In this document: one piece after another, positions 1-5,345 of the stretch
Layout of the letters: each line of letters starts with the position of its first letter
How positions within the stretch are numbered: the first letter of the stretch is position 1
Assembly: GCA_030612385.1 (NCBI GenBank)
Contig: JAUWNZ010000022.1
Span: 1 to 10,943, forward strand
Length of the DNA: 10,943 bases
Source of the DNA: Pseudomonadota bacterium
GTDB taxonomy: Bacteria > Desulfobacterota > Syntrophia > Syntrophales > JADFWA01
Direction: 5' to 3'
Translations under genes and position numbers: made by a program
The notes under the pieces: model-generated
What the model was told of the DNA's origin: nothing
Seen by the model: the letters and a program-made list of their open reading frames with translations, nothing else
Database searches by the model: none

Positions 1-189
1 GCAAAGATCAGGTATCATCACAACGAATCCGAGGCACAGGTAACCCCCCTTGGTAAAGACAGGGTTAGCGTAAAGTTCAAAGAGCCGCAGATGGCGATCA
101 CCCCCGGACAGGCGGTGGTCTTTTATGATGATGATATAGTGGTAGGTGGAGGAACGATAGACACGGAGGGCCATGATGAAGAAATATAA
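1..189 (+). CDS. mnmA: tRNA-specific 2-thiouridylase MnmA, C-terminal end (partial)
   Basis: Frame 1 is open from the window edge to a TAA at 187-189 and encodes the last 62 residues of a protein that starts upstream. The segment reads like the C-terminal beta-barrel of MnmA: an R-Y-H-H strand, a V-T-P-L-G turn, then T-P-G-Q-A-V-V-F-Y-D followed by V-V-G-G-G-T-I, the family's near-invariant ending. MnmA is a cytoplasmic ATP-dependent enzyme that puts sulfur on C2 of the wobble uridine of Lys, Glu and Gln tRNAs. The catalytic cysteines and the PP-loop lie outside the window. A short acidic tail follows the usual end. The next gene starts inside this one, so the two are probably co-transcribed. 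Identification rests on the C-terminal motifs only. Confidence 0.85.
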   Translation, partial: AKIRYHHNESEAQVTPLGKDRVSVKFKEPQMAITPGQAVVFYDDDIVVGGGTIDTEGHDEEI

Positions 190-1042
190 GGCAGTCAAGA
201 CCTATGAAGAGATAAATGAAAGGATAAAGGAGGGGAAGGCCGTGGTGGTTACGGCCGAAGAGATTCTGGATATCGTGGAGAAAAGCGGGGAGATAGAGGC
301 GCCTGGGAAAATAGATGTGGTAACCACAGGCACCTTTACGCCTCCCTCCACTCCTTATAGTGTTTCCGAGAGATTGAAATGCCAAATCGGAGGAGCCATA
401 GACCCTTTTGCCGCTTCACCCTCGCAGGCCTTCCATATGACAGGGGGTCTGGCAGGGATAGATATCTTTGCAGGGATAAAGAGTGACGAGCAAATCCCAG
501 CGGGGATGGGGAAGGTTATTCCCTCCGGTATAGCAATTGCGGTACCGGAGGGTTACGAGGCGCAGATCGTGCCCCGAAGAGACCTTAAGGATGTTCGAGT
601 GATAAATTATCCTGTTATAATCGATGCGGATTGCCGGGAGGAGATTGGGGTAACCATGATTAATGGCGGAGAAGAGCCACTTACCGTAAAGAGGGGGGAT
701 CACCTTGGACAGATGGTCGTCTATCGAGTGTGTGGCAGGATGGATATCTTTGCCGCTGTGAAAGGTGAGGAGATTAGCCTTCTCGGGGAGTGGAAGGATG
801 TTCCGACCGGTATCACAATTGCGTTGCCTAAGAGTTATGAGGCACAGATCAGACCCTTAAATGTTCATGCCCGCAAAGGAAGATCTAAATTGAGGAAGTT
901 AAGAGTTTTTCCTGTTACGATAGATTCCGATTACAGAGATGAGATTGTGGTGACTATGAAAAATGATGGCAGAAGACCTCTTGCCGTAAAGAGGGGTGAT
1001 CATATTGCAGAGATGATCATCTATCGGGCAGGCACAGGGTGA
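176..1042 (+). CDS. Chimeric protein: DUF39/homocysteine-biosynthesis N-terminus plus two degenerate dUTPase-like domains
   Basis: This encodes 288 aa if started at the second of two adjacent ATGs. That ATG lies 5 nt after GGAGGG (165-170), while the ATG at 173 would be only 2 nt away. Residues 1-54 look like the start of the DUF39 homocysteine-biosynthesis family (K-T-Y-E-E-I-N, G-K-A-V-V-V-T-A-E-E, V-V-T-T-G-T-F). The resemblance stops abruptly after T-T-G-T-F, so about 85% of that roughly 390-aa family is missing. Residues 90-187 and 189-285 are two copies of a dUTPase-like jelly roll. Copy 1 has A-G-I-D-I-F-A (motif 1), P-R-R-D-L (motif 2, normally PRSGL), I-D-A-D-C-R-E-E (motif 3, Tyr to Cys) and G-D-H-L-G-Q (motif 4). 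Copy 2 has I-D-S-D-Y-R-D-E and G-D-H-I-A-E, with motif 2 lost. Neither copy has the C-terminal R-G-G-F-G-S-T-G arm. Normal dUTP hydrolysis is therefore doubtful; a ligand-binding or decayed role is possible. It overlaps the end of mnmA by 14 nt. Confidence 0.65.
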   Translation: MKKYKAVKTYEEINERIKEGKAVVVTAEEILDIVEKSGEIEAPGKIDVVTTGTFTPPSTPYSVSERLKCQIGGAIDPFAASPSQAFHMTGGLAGIDIFAGIKSDEQIPAGMGKVIPSGIAIAVPEGYEAQIVPRRDLKDVRVINYPVIIDADCREEIGVTMINGGEEPLTVKRGDHLGQMVVYRVCGRMDIFAAVKGEEISLLGEWKDVPTGITIALPKSYEAQIRPLNVHARKGRSKLRKLRVFPVTIDSDYRDEIVVTMKNDGRRPLAVKRGDHIAEMIIYRAGTG

Positions 1043-1120
1043 CGTGAACTCGGTTCAGGATTGCGCCGGGAACACTTATTGCTGGAAAACAGACACCTGA
1101 TTTGGAGAAGATACTGGCAA

Positions 1121-1380
1121 TTACTCAGCCACAGATTCACACAGATGAACGCAGATAGGTTTAAATACAAAGAAATCATGTGACTATACAGGTAGGTAAG
1201 CTAAAGGCTGTTAGTTTCTTAATTGTAAGGTTCTTGCAGAAATGGCTTCGCCCTTCGACAACCTCAGGGTAAGCTGGTCCCTGACCTTGTCGAAGGGCGA
1301 AAACACGAAATAACTGCGTGGAGACAGGAAATAGGAGAAAAAATACCGGTGGTGATCCGCGTAGATCGGTGGCGAGATAA
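1121..1380. repeat. Non-coding MITE-like segment with degenerate terminal inverted repeats
   Basis: This lies in the 426-nt gap between two genes. The left end (1121-1150) carries the C-C-A-C-A-G-A-T-T type repeat running into ACAGATGAACGCAGAT. The right end (1351-1380) is its imperfect inverse: 20 of 30 positions match when 1121-1150 is reverse-complemented. A strong palindrome sits between them and is listed separately. I see no coding frame with a ribosome-binding site here. It resembles the short non-autonomous repeats scattered through genomes of environmental anaerobes. The exact ends and any target duplication are not clear. Confidence 0.45.
1247..1301. repeat. Large palindrome of the CCCTTCGACAA type
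   Basis: Arms of 23 nt (1247-1269 and 1279-1301) flank a 9-nt loop and match at 21 of 23 positions; the two mismatches are C-C at 1262/1286 and 1263/1285. The core CCCTTCGACAA...TCAGGG is a dispersed repeat seen in many unrelated environmental bacterial genomes. It may fold in RNA or act as a REP-like element. No T-run follows, so it is not a classic terminator. Confidence 0.75.
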
Positions 1381-1452
1381 TTACAAAAGTAACTACTCAG
1401 ACTACAACAGCTTCAGCCTGACTACATGAATAGTTACAGATACTGAAACTAA

Positions 1453-1462
1453 AAGGAGGTGA
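1453..1462 (+). promoter_or_regulatory. Strong ribosome-binding site
   Basis: AAGGAGGTGA is a full-length complement to the 3' end of 16S rRNA and sits 6 nt before the ATG at 1469. It fixes the start of the next gene and argues that this unfamiliar frame is really translated. Confidence 0.8.
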
Positions 1463-1468
1463 CAGAAA

Positions 1469-2005
1469 ATGATCATAGATAGGCCAGGGTCGCAGTATAT
1501 ATTTATGTACAGCAGGGAGAGCCTTAACAATTCCAGTGATCGCGCATCGTATATAGCTTACAAGGATAAAAGGCTGACCAATAAGGAATATCTGGAGCAC
1601 TGGGGCAAGTGGATCCACCTGGATGACAAGGAAAAGATCCATGATATGGCCCGTAAACTTGATCCGTATGTAGAGGAAGGGACTATCCCCTGCATCAAAT
1701 TTGACCGCGTTCCCCAGCAATGGGCAGACATGGATCAATGCGTGCTGTGTGTTTACAGTGATGACAGGCAGAGAAATGAAGTATGGAAGGTATTATCCGA
1801 CGTGGGAGTAAAAATCAAAGCATGGACCTATGACAGAGAGGTGGTAGAAAAGTGGATGCCGGGGGGACAATATTTAGAGAGATGGATCACTGCCAATGGG
1901 TTGAAGAAGGAGGAGGCAGACCGGACCAGAGAAGAATCTCGACAAAAATTCAAGGCGGCATTCTTTGACAAACCGGATGAGCCCTGTCGAGGGTGGATAC
2001 AGTAG
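1469..2005 (+). CDS. Hypothetical protein, 178 aa (weak Bles03/DUF1917-like pattern)
   Basis: I do not recognise this protein with confidence. It is soluble, without a signal peptide or membrane segment, and it is rich in Trp, Asp and Lys. Residues 45-98 hold G-K-W-I, then I-P-C-I-K-F, then C-V-L-C-V-Y-S-D-D. Residues 105-140 hold a helix, V-G-V-K-I-K-A-W-T-Y-D and W-M-P-G-G-Q-Y. The order (GKW, then a basic strand, then V-I-C-V-Y-x-x-D, then L-G and Y-x-x-D) recalls proteins annotated as Bles03-like/DUF1917 or phosphothreonine-lyase-like, but that is only a pattern match from memory. The last 35 residues are a charged helix. The ribosome-binding site is near perfect. The TAG stop lies inside the left arm of a repeat element, so the native C-terminus may have been changed by that insertion. 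A MoaD-like gene follows 171 nt downstream. Confidence 0.6.
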   Translation: MIIDRPGSQYIFMYSRESLNNSSDRASYIAYKDKRLTNKEYLEHWGKWIHLDDKEKIHDMARKLDPYVEEGTIPCIKFDRVPQQWADMDQCVLCVYSDDRQRNEVWKVLSDVGVKIKAWTYDREVVEKWMPGGQYLERWITANGLKKEEADRTREESRQKFKAAFFDKPDEPCRGWIQ

Positions 2006-2089
2006 GGGCAGGCCCATGTGCCTGCCCTGTGCCTGCCCGATTACAAATTGATCATACAATGCTGGGCAACCACAGGGGGTTGCCCCTAC
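2002..2089. repeat. MITE-like element with GTAGGGGCA terminal inverted repeats
   Basis: The ends GTAGGGGCA (2002-2010) and TGCCCCTAC (2081-2089) are perfect inverted repeats. Over 26 nt the two arms match at 21 positions. Each arm is also its own hairpin: GGGCAGG/CCTGCCC on the left, GGGCAACC/GGTTGCCC on the right. It belongs to the GTAGGGGC type of dispersed repeat common in environmental genomes. It supplies the stop codon of the gene to its left, and a spurious upstream start for the gene to its right. Confidence 0.7.
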
Positions 2090-2176
2090 AAATATCAAAA
2101 TTTTTTATATTTATGCTTGGGGAAGTTAATTCGTCCCCGTTCCTTACCCATAGAGACGCAAAGGGGGATAATGTTT

Positions 2177-2458
2177 ATGAATAGTATTGTAGTGAGGATC
2201 AGCGGGTCACTGCGCAAGCTTACCAGAGGCAAAACGGAGATTGAGCTTACTGTAGCCGGTAATATCGCCGATTGTGTTATTAAACTGGAAGAGCAGTTTC
2301 CCGGCATGAGGGAGAAAATATGTGACGAGGAGGGAGAGATACGAGGCGCCGTCAATATCTATGTCAATGGTGACAATGTCCGCTCCCTCCAAGGTCTGGC
2401 TACCACTTTGAAAGCGGAAGATGAGGTGGATATTTTGCCCGCCTTTGCGGCCGCATAA
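2177..2458 (+). CDS. MoaD/ThiS-family small protein with a non-canonical Ala-Ala-Ala C-terminus
   Basis: A 93-aa beta-grasp (ubiquitin-like) protein. It starts V-V-R-I-S-G-S-L-R-K and has the central helix A-D-C-V-I-K-L-E-E-Q-F-P-G-M. Towards the end come I-Y-V-N-G-D-N-V-R and L-K-A-E-D-E-V-D-I-L-P-A. This is the pattern of MoaD-type sulfur carriers, including those beside tungsten aldehyde oxidoreductases. Carriers of this family end in Gly-Gly, which an E1-like enzyme adenylates and converts to a thiocarboxylate. Here the end is P-A-F-A-A-A and then TAA. The final GCC GCA codons each differ by one base from the Gly codons GGC GGA. The start at 2177 lies 9 nt after AAGGGGG (2161-2167); the ATG at 2171 is in frame but only 3 nt from it. 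A MoeB-like partner follows downstream. Whether it still carries sulfur is uncertain. Confidence 0.8.
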   Translation: MNSIVVRISGSLRKLTRGKTEIELTVAGNIADCVIKLEEQFPGMREKICDEEGEIRGAVNIYVNGDNVRSLQGLATTLKAEDEVDILPAFAAA

Positions 2459-2504
2459 CCACCACCCTGAACAATGAGAAATGAGAATATTAAAATGCAA
2501 ATAC

Positions 2505-2573
2505 TAAAATGAGAAATGCAGGGTGTTTTTTCATTTTGCGTTTTTCATTTTAAAATTTAATATTTATATTAAT
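2505..2573. repeat. AT-rich direct repeat, copy 1, with stem-loop
   Basis: The run TAAAATGAGAAA, GTGTTTTTTCATTTT, AAAATTTAATATTTA recurs at 3529-3583, after the MoeB-like gene. Copy 1 differs by an internal extra 14 nt that repeats TTTTTCATTTT. Bases 2506-2516 and 2527-2537 form an 11-bp AT-rich stem. CACCCTG (2463-2469) can also pair with CAGGGTG (2519-2525), which is followed by six T. Either structure could end transcription of the MoaD-like gene. Confidence 0.65.
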
Positions 2574-2583
2574 AAGTTTGTAG

Positions 2584-2609
2584 GGTGGATTAAGCGGAGC
2601 GAATCCACC
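2584..2609. repeat. Palindromic dispersed repeat GGTGGATT...AATCCACC
   Basis: Perfect 8-nt arms (2584-2591 and 2602-2609) flank AAGCGGAGCG. The extended form TAGGGTGGATTAAGCGGAGC is a familiar dispersed repeat in environmental bacterial genomes. It lies in the 318-nt gene-free stretch 2459-2776, which otherwise holds only other repeats and no gene that I can see. Confidence 0.6.
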
Positions 2610-2693
2610 GAAAGCTTTTTGTAGCTACGCTGGCACAACAAAGAACGAGAAATAAAAAGTTTTGTGACGGCTCCGCCGCTGGTGTAAGAGTAA

Positions 2694-2740
2694 GGCAGAG
2701 CCTTGTGAGGCATGAATTCCCAGGCAGAGCCTGGGAACGA
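2694..2740. repeat. AGGCAGAGCCT repeat pair with hairpin
   Basis: GGCAGAGCCT appears at 2695-2704 and again at 2723-2732. The second copy is the head of a 9-bp hairpin, TTCCCAGGC (2717-2725) / GCCTGGGAA (2729-2737), with a 3-nt loop. This is another common dispersed repeat type. Translating it gives a false N-terminal extension for the following gene. Confidence 0.6.
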
Positions 2741-2776
2741 AGGAACCCTGAACCCCTGAACTGTTACTATATAGAC

Positions 2777-3517
2777 ATGATCACCCGGAAAGAAAGAGAG
2801 AAATATGACAGACAGATAAGAATCGATGGCCTTGGGACAGAGGGGCAGGAGAAGCTTAAACAGGCCAGGGTCCTAATAGCCGGAGTAGGCGGGCGGGGAT
2901 CGCCTCTTGCTGTTTACCTTGCGATAGCCGGTGTGGGAAACCTCCGGATTGTGGATAATGACGAGGTGAGCCTGAGCAACCTGAACCGGCAGCCTCTTTA
3001 CGGGGCTGAGGATATAGGCAGAAAAAAAACCGAGGCGGCGGAACTGAGGCTCCAAAAATTAAACCCCGATATTAAGGTGGAGGCCGTATTTGAAACAATA
3101 ACCGAAGAGACTGTTTCGCAGCTTGCGGATGGTTGTGACCTGATCCTGGACGCTGTGGATAACTTTCCTGCCAGATATGTATTGAATAATGCTGCTATAA
3201 AAAAAGGTGTTCCCTTTCTTTACGGTGGTATCTACGGCTTAGAGGGAACGATGACTACCATAATTCCCCGCAAGACAGCCTGTTTGAGATGTATCTTCCC
3301 TGATCCCCCACCTTCGGAAATCTTTCCTGTATTAGGGAGCACTGCGGGGATTCTCGGTTGCATCCAGGCGATGGAGGCAATAAAATATATCGTGGGGATT
3401 GGAGATCTGATGACCAACCGGCTTTTGATCTTTGATGGTTTCAGTATGAAATTCAGAGAGGTCAGGGTTGAGAGTGATCCACAATGCCCCGATTGCTCAC
3501 CGTCTGCAGGGAGTTAA
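2777..3517 (+). CDS. MoeB/ThiF/HesA-family adenylyltransferase (E1-like)
   Basis: A 246-aa cytoplasmic enzyme expected to adenylate the C-terminus of a MoaD/ThiS-type carrier. Seen in order: the family start R-E-K-Y-D-R-Q-I-R-I-D-G-L-G at 7-20; the nucleotide-binding loop G-V-G-G-R-G-S at 36-42, with Arg where Leu is usual; D-N-D-E-V at 60-64; the adenylation signature N-R-Q at 70-72; and D-A-V-D-N at 125-129. Two Cys pairs, C-L-R-C (169-172) and C-P-D-C (237-240), should bind the structural zinc. I chose the ATG at 2777 because the family alignment begins there and the in-frame codons before it come from a repeat. No clear ribosome-binding site precedes it. Association with the MoaD-like gene 318 nt upstream is logical, yet that protein lacks the Gly-Gly substrate. 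MoeB, ThiF and HesA cannot be separated by eye. Confidence 0.9.
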   Translation: MITRKEREKYDRQIRIDGLGTEGQEKLKQARVLIAGVGGRGSPLAVYLAIAGVGNLRIVDNDEVSLSNLNRQPLYGAEDIGRKKTEAAELRLQKLNPDIKVEAVFETITEETVSQLADGCDLILDAVDNFPARYVLNNAAIKKGVPFLYGGIYGLEGTMTTIIPRKTACLRCIFPDPPPSEIFPVLGSTAGILGCIQAMEAIKYIVGIGDLMTNRLLIFDGFSMKFREVRVESDPQCPDCSPSAGS

Positions 3518-3525
3518 GGGCGGAC

Positions 3526-3565
3526 TTTTAAAATGAGAAATTCAGTGTGTTTTTTCATTTTAAAA
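3526..3565. terminator. Bidirectional AT-rich stem-loop between convergent genes
   Basis: Bases 3526-3540 pair with 3551-3565 in a 15-bp stem with one G-T wobble and a 10-nt loop. It lies between the MoeB-like gene (stop at 3517) and the DUF1573 gene on the other strand (stop at 3594), the right place for a shared terminator. It is AT-rich rather than GC-rich, so its strength is uncertain. It is also part of the repeat copy at 3529-3583. Confidence 0.5.
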
Positions 3566-3583
3566 TTTAATATTTACATTAAT
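3529..3583. repeat. AT-rich direct repeat, copy 2
   Basis: This is the second copy of the repeat at 2505-2573, without the 14-nt internal extra. The copies share TTTTTTCATTTT, AAAATTTAATATTTA and the flanking bases nearly exactly. Together they bracket the MoeB-like gene in direct orientation. Confidence 0.65.
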
Positions 3584-3593
3584 TCGTGAACGG

Positions 3594-4289
3594 TTACCTT
3601 TTTCGAATATTCCCTGCAATTCGGATGGTGATTTCCGGTTTGTCAGGATAGTTGGTCTGAAGCTTTAAAAATCCTTTGTATCGTCCTTCTTCAGCACATT
3701 TGTTCTTGAAGACAATCCTGTAATGCCGACCTTTTTCCAGGGTCTCTATCCGGTAATCAACCTTGTCGGAGAGAGAAAATCCAACCGGCTTCAGGGATAA
3801 AGGCGCAGGATTTTGAGCCCTGATAGCAATCACCCTCTCAATTGTATTGCCTGCGGTGCCTCCAAGATAGACCGATCTTGATGATACTAAAATTGACACC
3901 TTGACAAAGGCCCTGAGACTTATTCTGACGATCTTATTTCCGGGGTCATTGGTATATACCCGAGCAGTTTTGTTAATGTTGCCCTTAAATCCCTTTGTAT
4001 TTACATTCAACCATATTCTGCCCTCGCCACCGGGAGGGATGGCCCTGTCGAAGCGGGCCACGCTGCATCCTCAGCCGGGCTGGACTTTTTTTATCTCCAG
4101 CGTCTGATCACCCTTGTTAAGTATTTTAAAGACATGTTCAAGCACTTCTCCTTCTTTGACCTCCTTGAAGTCAAAAGAGCCTTCTTTCACAATCACCAGC
4201 GGTCCGGTGATTTTCTGGGCCATAGCAGGCAAGGCGCTGAAAATAAGGTACAGAGCTGATAATAAAATAACAAGGCACATTCTTTTCAT
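3594..4289 (-). CDS. Secreted DUF1573-family protein with in-frame UGA, probable selenoprotein (Sec73)
   Basis: I read one 231-aa protein through a single in-frame TGA at 4073-4071 (codon 73). Residues 1-24 are a signal peptide ending A-M-A. Residues about 33-115 are an Ig-like DUF1573 domain: F-D-F-K-E-V-K-E-G-E, then H-V-F-K-I-L-N-K-G, then I-K-K-V-Q-P-G-[UGA]-G-C-S-V-A, then I-P-P-G-G-E-G and T-N-D-P-G-N. The family norm at the UGA is V-x-P-S-C-G-C-T, so the stop replaces the first conserved Cys and the motif becomes Sec-Gly-Cys. The frame does not shift and homology resumes in the very next codon, which fits recoding better than decay. A second beta-rich domain follows to 231. AAGGAGG lies 8 nt before the ATG. 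It closes the minus-strand redox operon, 85 nt after the MauE-like gene. The alternatives are a nonsense mutation or a sequencing error. The function of DUF1573 is unknown; a periplasmic thiol/selenol role is my inference. Confidence 0.75.
4037..4070 (-). promoter_or_regulatory. Candidate bacterial SECIS stem-loop just after the UGA
   Basis: On the transcribed strand, directly after the UGA, GUGGCCC (4061-4055) pairs with GGGCCAU (4045-4039) around the 9-nt loop GCUUCGACA (4054-4046). An outer helix GGAUG (4070-4066) / CAUCC (4041-4037) can form instead with the inner GCCC/GGGC, leaving a bulge that contains a U. The loop begins 16 nt after the UGA and its first base is G. As I recall them, both points fit the loose bacterial SECIS consensus for SelB-dependent decoding. 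Such stem-loops also arise by chance in coding DNA, so this is supportive and not decisive. Confidence 0.5.
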
Positions 4290-4374
4290 AAATTTTTCCT
4301 CCTTTCTTGATACTCATTCCGGCCGGTTTCTTCTTTACAGCCTGTGGGGTATATTCCCGGCCATACATTTTTAC

Positions 4375-4842
4375 TTATTTTCCATTATCACAAGTGGTTG
4401 TCCAGAGACACTTTTCGGGTTTACAAATAAGAATCCAGATCCCGGGGATCAGGAGGGATATGTCTCTCACCAACGTAAAGAGTGTGATCTTTTCGCCCCC
4501 GGAACCGAGCGTAAAGCAACCGCAACTTATATCGAGCCCCCTGTAAAGGTTGAACCCAAGAGCGAAAACGAATATGAGCAGAAGGCAGTCGATGATCAAG
4601 GCGCTTCCCCTCGTCAAAAATCCCGTAACCAGGAACACTCCGCAGATCACCTCGATCCACGGCAGAATCACCGCAACCGGATTGACCATCAAAAGTGGCA
4701 ATATCTTGTAATTATAGACCGCCTGGGCAAACGCCCCCGGATCTATCAACTTTATGCAGCCGGCATAGATGAAGATCACTCCGAGCAGTATTCGCAAAAG
4801 GAGGTGAAGCCAATCCCACCTGCCCGCATTTTCACTCTTCAT
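4375..4842 (-). CDS. MauE/DoxX-like integral membrane protein
   Basis: A 155-aa protein with about four membrane helices (roughly 12-30, 46-75, 80-100 and 122-141). The N-terminal L-L-R-I-L-L-G-V-I-F-I-Y-A-G-x-x-K-L-x-D-P is the typical DoxX/MauE opening. R-G-L-D-I-S-C-G-C-F at 101-110 is the MauE-type di-cysteine motif facing the outside. MauE-like proteins accompany thioredoxin-like partners and are thought to help form or relay disulfides in the periplasm. Two more cysteines lie near the C-terminus (145 and 151). The start overlaps the end of the rhodanese gene by 11 nt and has GGAGGGGAT upstream, so the two are translationally coupled. Its S-C-G-C matches the motif in which the next gene carries the UGA. 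Confidence 0.8.
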   Translation of the reverse strand: MKSENAGRWDWLHLLLRILLGVIFIYAGCIKLIDPGAFAQAVYNYKILPLLMVNPVAVILPWIEVICGVFLVTGFLTRGSALIIDCLLLIFVFALGFNLYRGLDISCGCFTLGSGGEKITLFTLVRDISLLIPGIWILICKPEKCLWTTTCDNGK

Positions 4843-5332
4843 GATGGCGCTGATCCCCTCCCGTCGCAGACGGCAGGGAGTTCTCCTGCCATCTGTCCCA
4901 TCCGTTTGTCAAATAGAATACCCTTTCAAAGCCAAGCTGGTAAAGTTTTTCAGCCACGTTGAACCCCAGTGGACAGTCCTCACCATCGCAGTAAGTAACT
5001 ATCTCCATGTCAGGATCCGCCCTCGACAGGAAATTATCGATATATTCATCAAAGAGCTGATCAGGCAGATTCAATGCCCCACTGATATGACCTGTCAGGT
5101 ATCCTTCAGGATGTCTCGTATCGACAAAGAGCGTCTTCCCCTCTCTGTATTTTTCTATTGCTCTGTCCAATGGAATTGCGCTGATAGAATTGTTCGCCTC
5201 GACCAGATGAAGAACCGGCGCTTTGATATTGAAAAGATCGAGACCGTCGGGTCTCAGACTATTGGCAAGCAGAGCAAGGGGAATTACAACCATCAGGATA
5301 ATAACGGTCTCTTTTAAAACACTTTTCAGCAT
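4832..5332 (-). CDS. Exported or membrane-anchored rhodanese-domain protein
   Basis: A 166-aa protein. Residues 8-25 are a hydrophobic signal or anchor and the rest is one rhodanese domain: F-V-D-T-R-H-P-E-G-Y-L-T-G-H-I-S-G-A-L-N-L-P at 69-90, active-site loop Y-C-D-G-E-D-C at 114-120 with Cys115 as the likely catalytic thiol, then G-F-E-R-V-F-Y-L-T-N-G-W-D-R-W near the end. Rhodanese domains move sulfane sulfur, or bind related oxyanions, through a cysteine persulfide. Cys120 could resolve the persulfide as a disulfide. I chose the ATG at 5332, with GAGGGGGAG ending 6 nt before it, over an in-frame TTG at 5356 that would put eight polar residues ahead of the signal and overlap ccdA. It sits 13 nt after the CcdA gene. 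Confidence 0.88.
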   Translation of the reverse strand: MLKSVLKETVIILMVVIPLALLANSLRPDGLDLFNIKAPVLHLVEANNSISAIPLDRAIEKYREGKTLFVDTRHPEGYLTGHISGALNLPDQLFDEYIDNFLSRADPDMEIVTYCDGEDCPLGFNVAEKLYQLGFERVFYLTNGWDRWQENSLPSATGGDQRHHEE

Positions 5333-5345
5333 GTGACACTCCCCC

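Noticed and set aside
2018..2176. N-terminal extension of the MoaD-like protein from 2018
   Set aside because: It begins inside the GTAGGGGCA repeat element and lacks a ribosome-binding site. The MoaD fold starts after 2177.
2705..2776. N-terminal extension of the MoeB-like protein from an upstream start at 2705
   Set aside because: The extra codons (starting M-R-H-E-F-P-G-R-A-W-E-R) are a translation of the CCCAGGC hairpin repeat and have no family counterpart. The family start aligns at 2777.
1043..2776. A CRISPR array or tRNA/rRNA genes among the repeats
   Set aside because: The repeats are few, of different kinds and irregularly spaced, with no spacer pattern. I found no cloverleaf with a T-loop GTTCRA signature, and no rRNA-like text anywhere in the window.
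3594..4289. Reading the DUF1573 gene as two separate genes or a simple pseudogene
   Set aside because: There is only one stop, no frameshift, homology on both sides, a good ribosome-binding site and signal peptide, and the stop is UGA at a conserved Cys. A second gene would have to start at GTG 4061 in the middle of the domain, without a proper ribosome-binding site.
4114..4962. 282-codon plus-strand open frame opposite the DUF1573, MauE and rhodanese genes
   Set aside because: It is antisense to three genes with clear motifs. Its product is low in hydrophobic order, matches no family that I know, and lacks a ribosome-binding site.
4841..5317. 158-codon plus-strand open frame
   Set aside because: It is antisense to the well-supported rhodanese gene, with no recognisable motif or ribosome-binding site.
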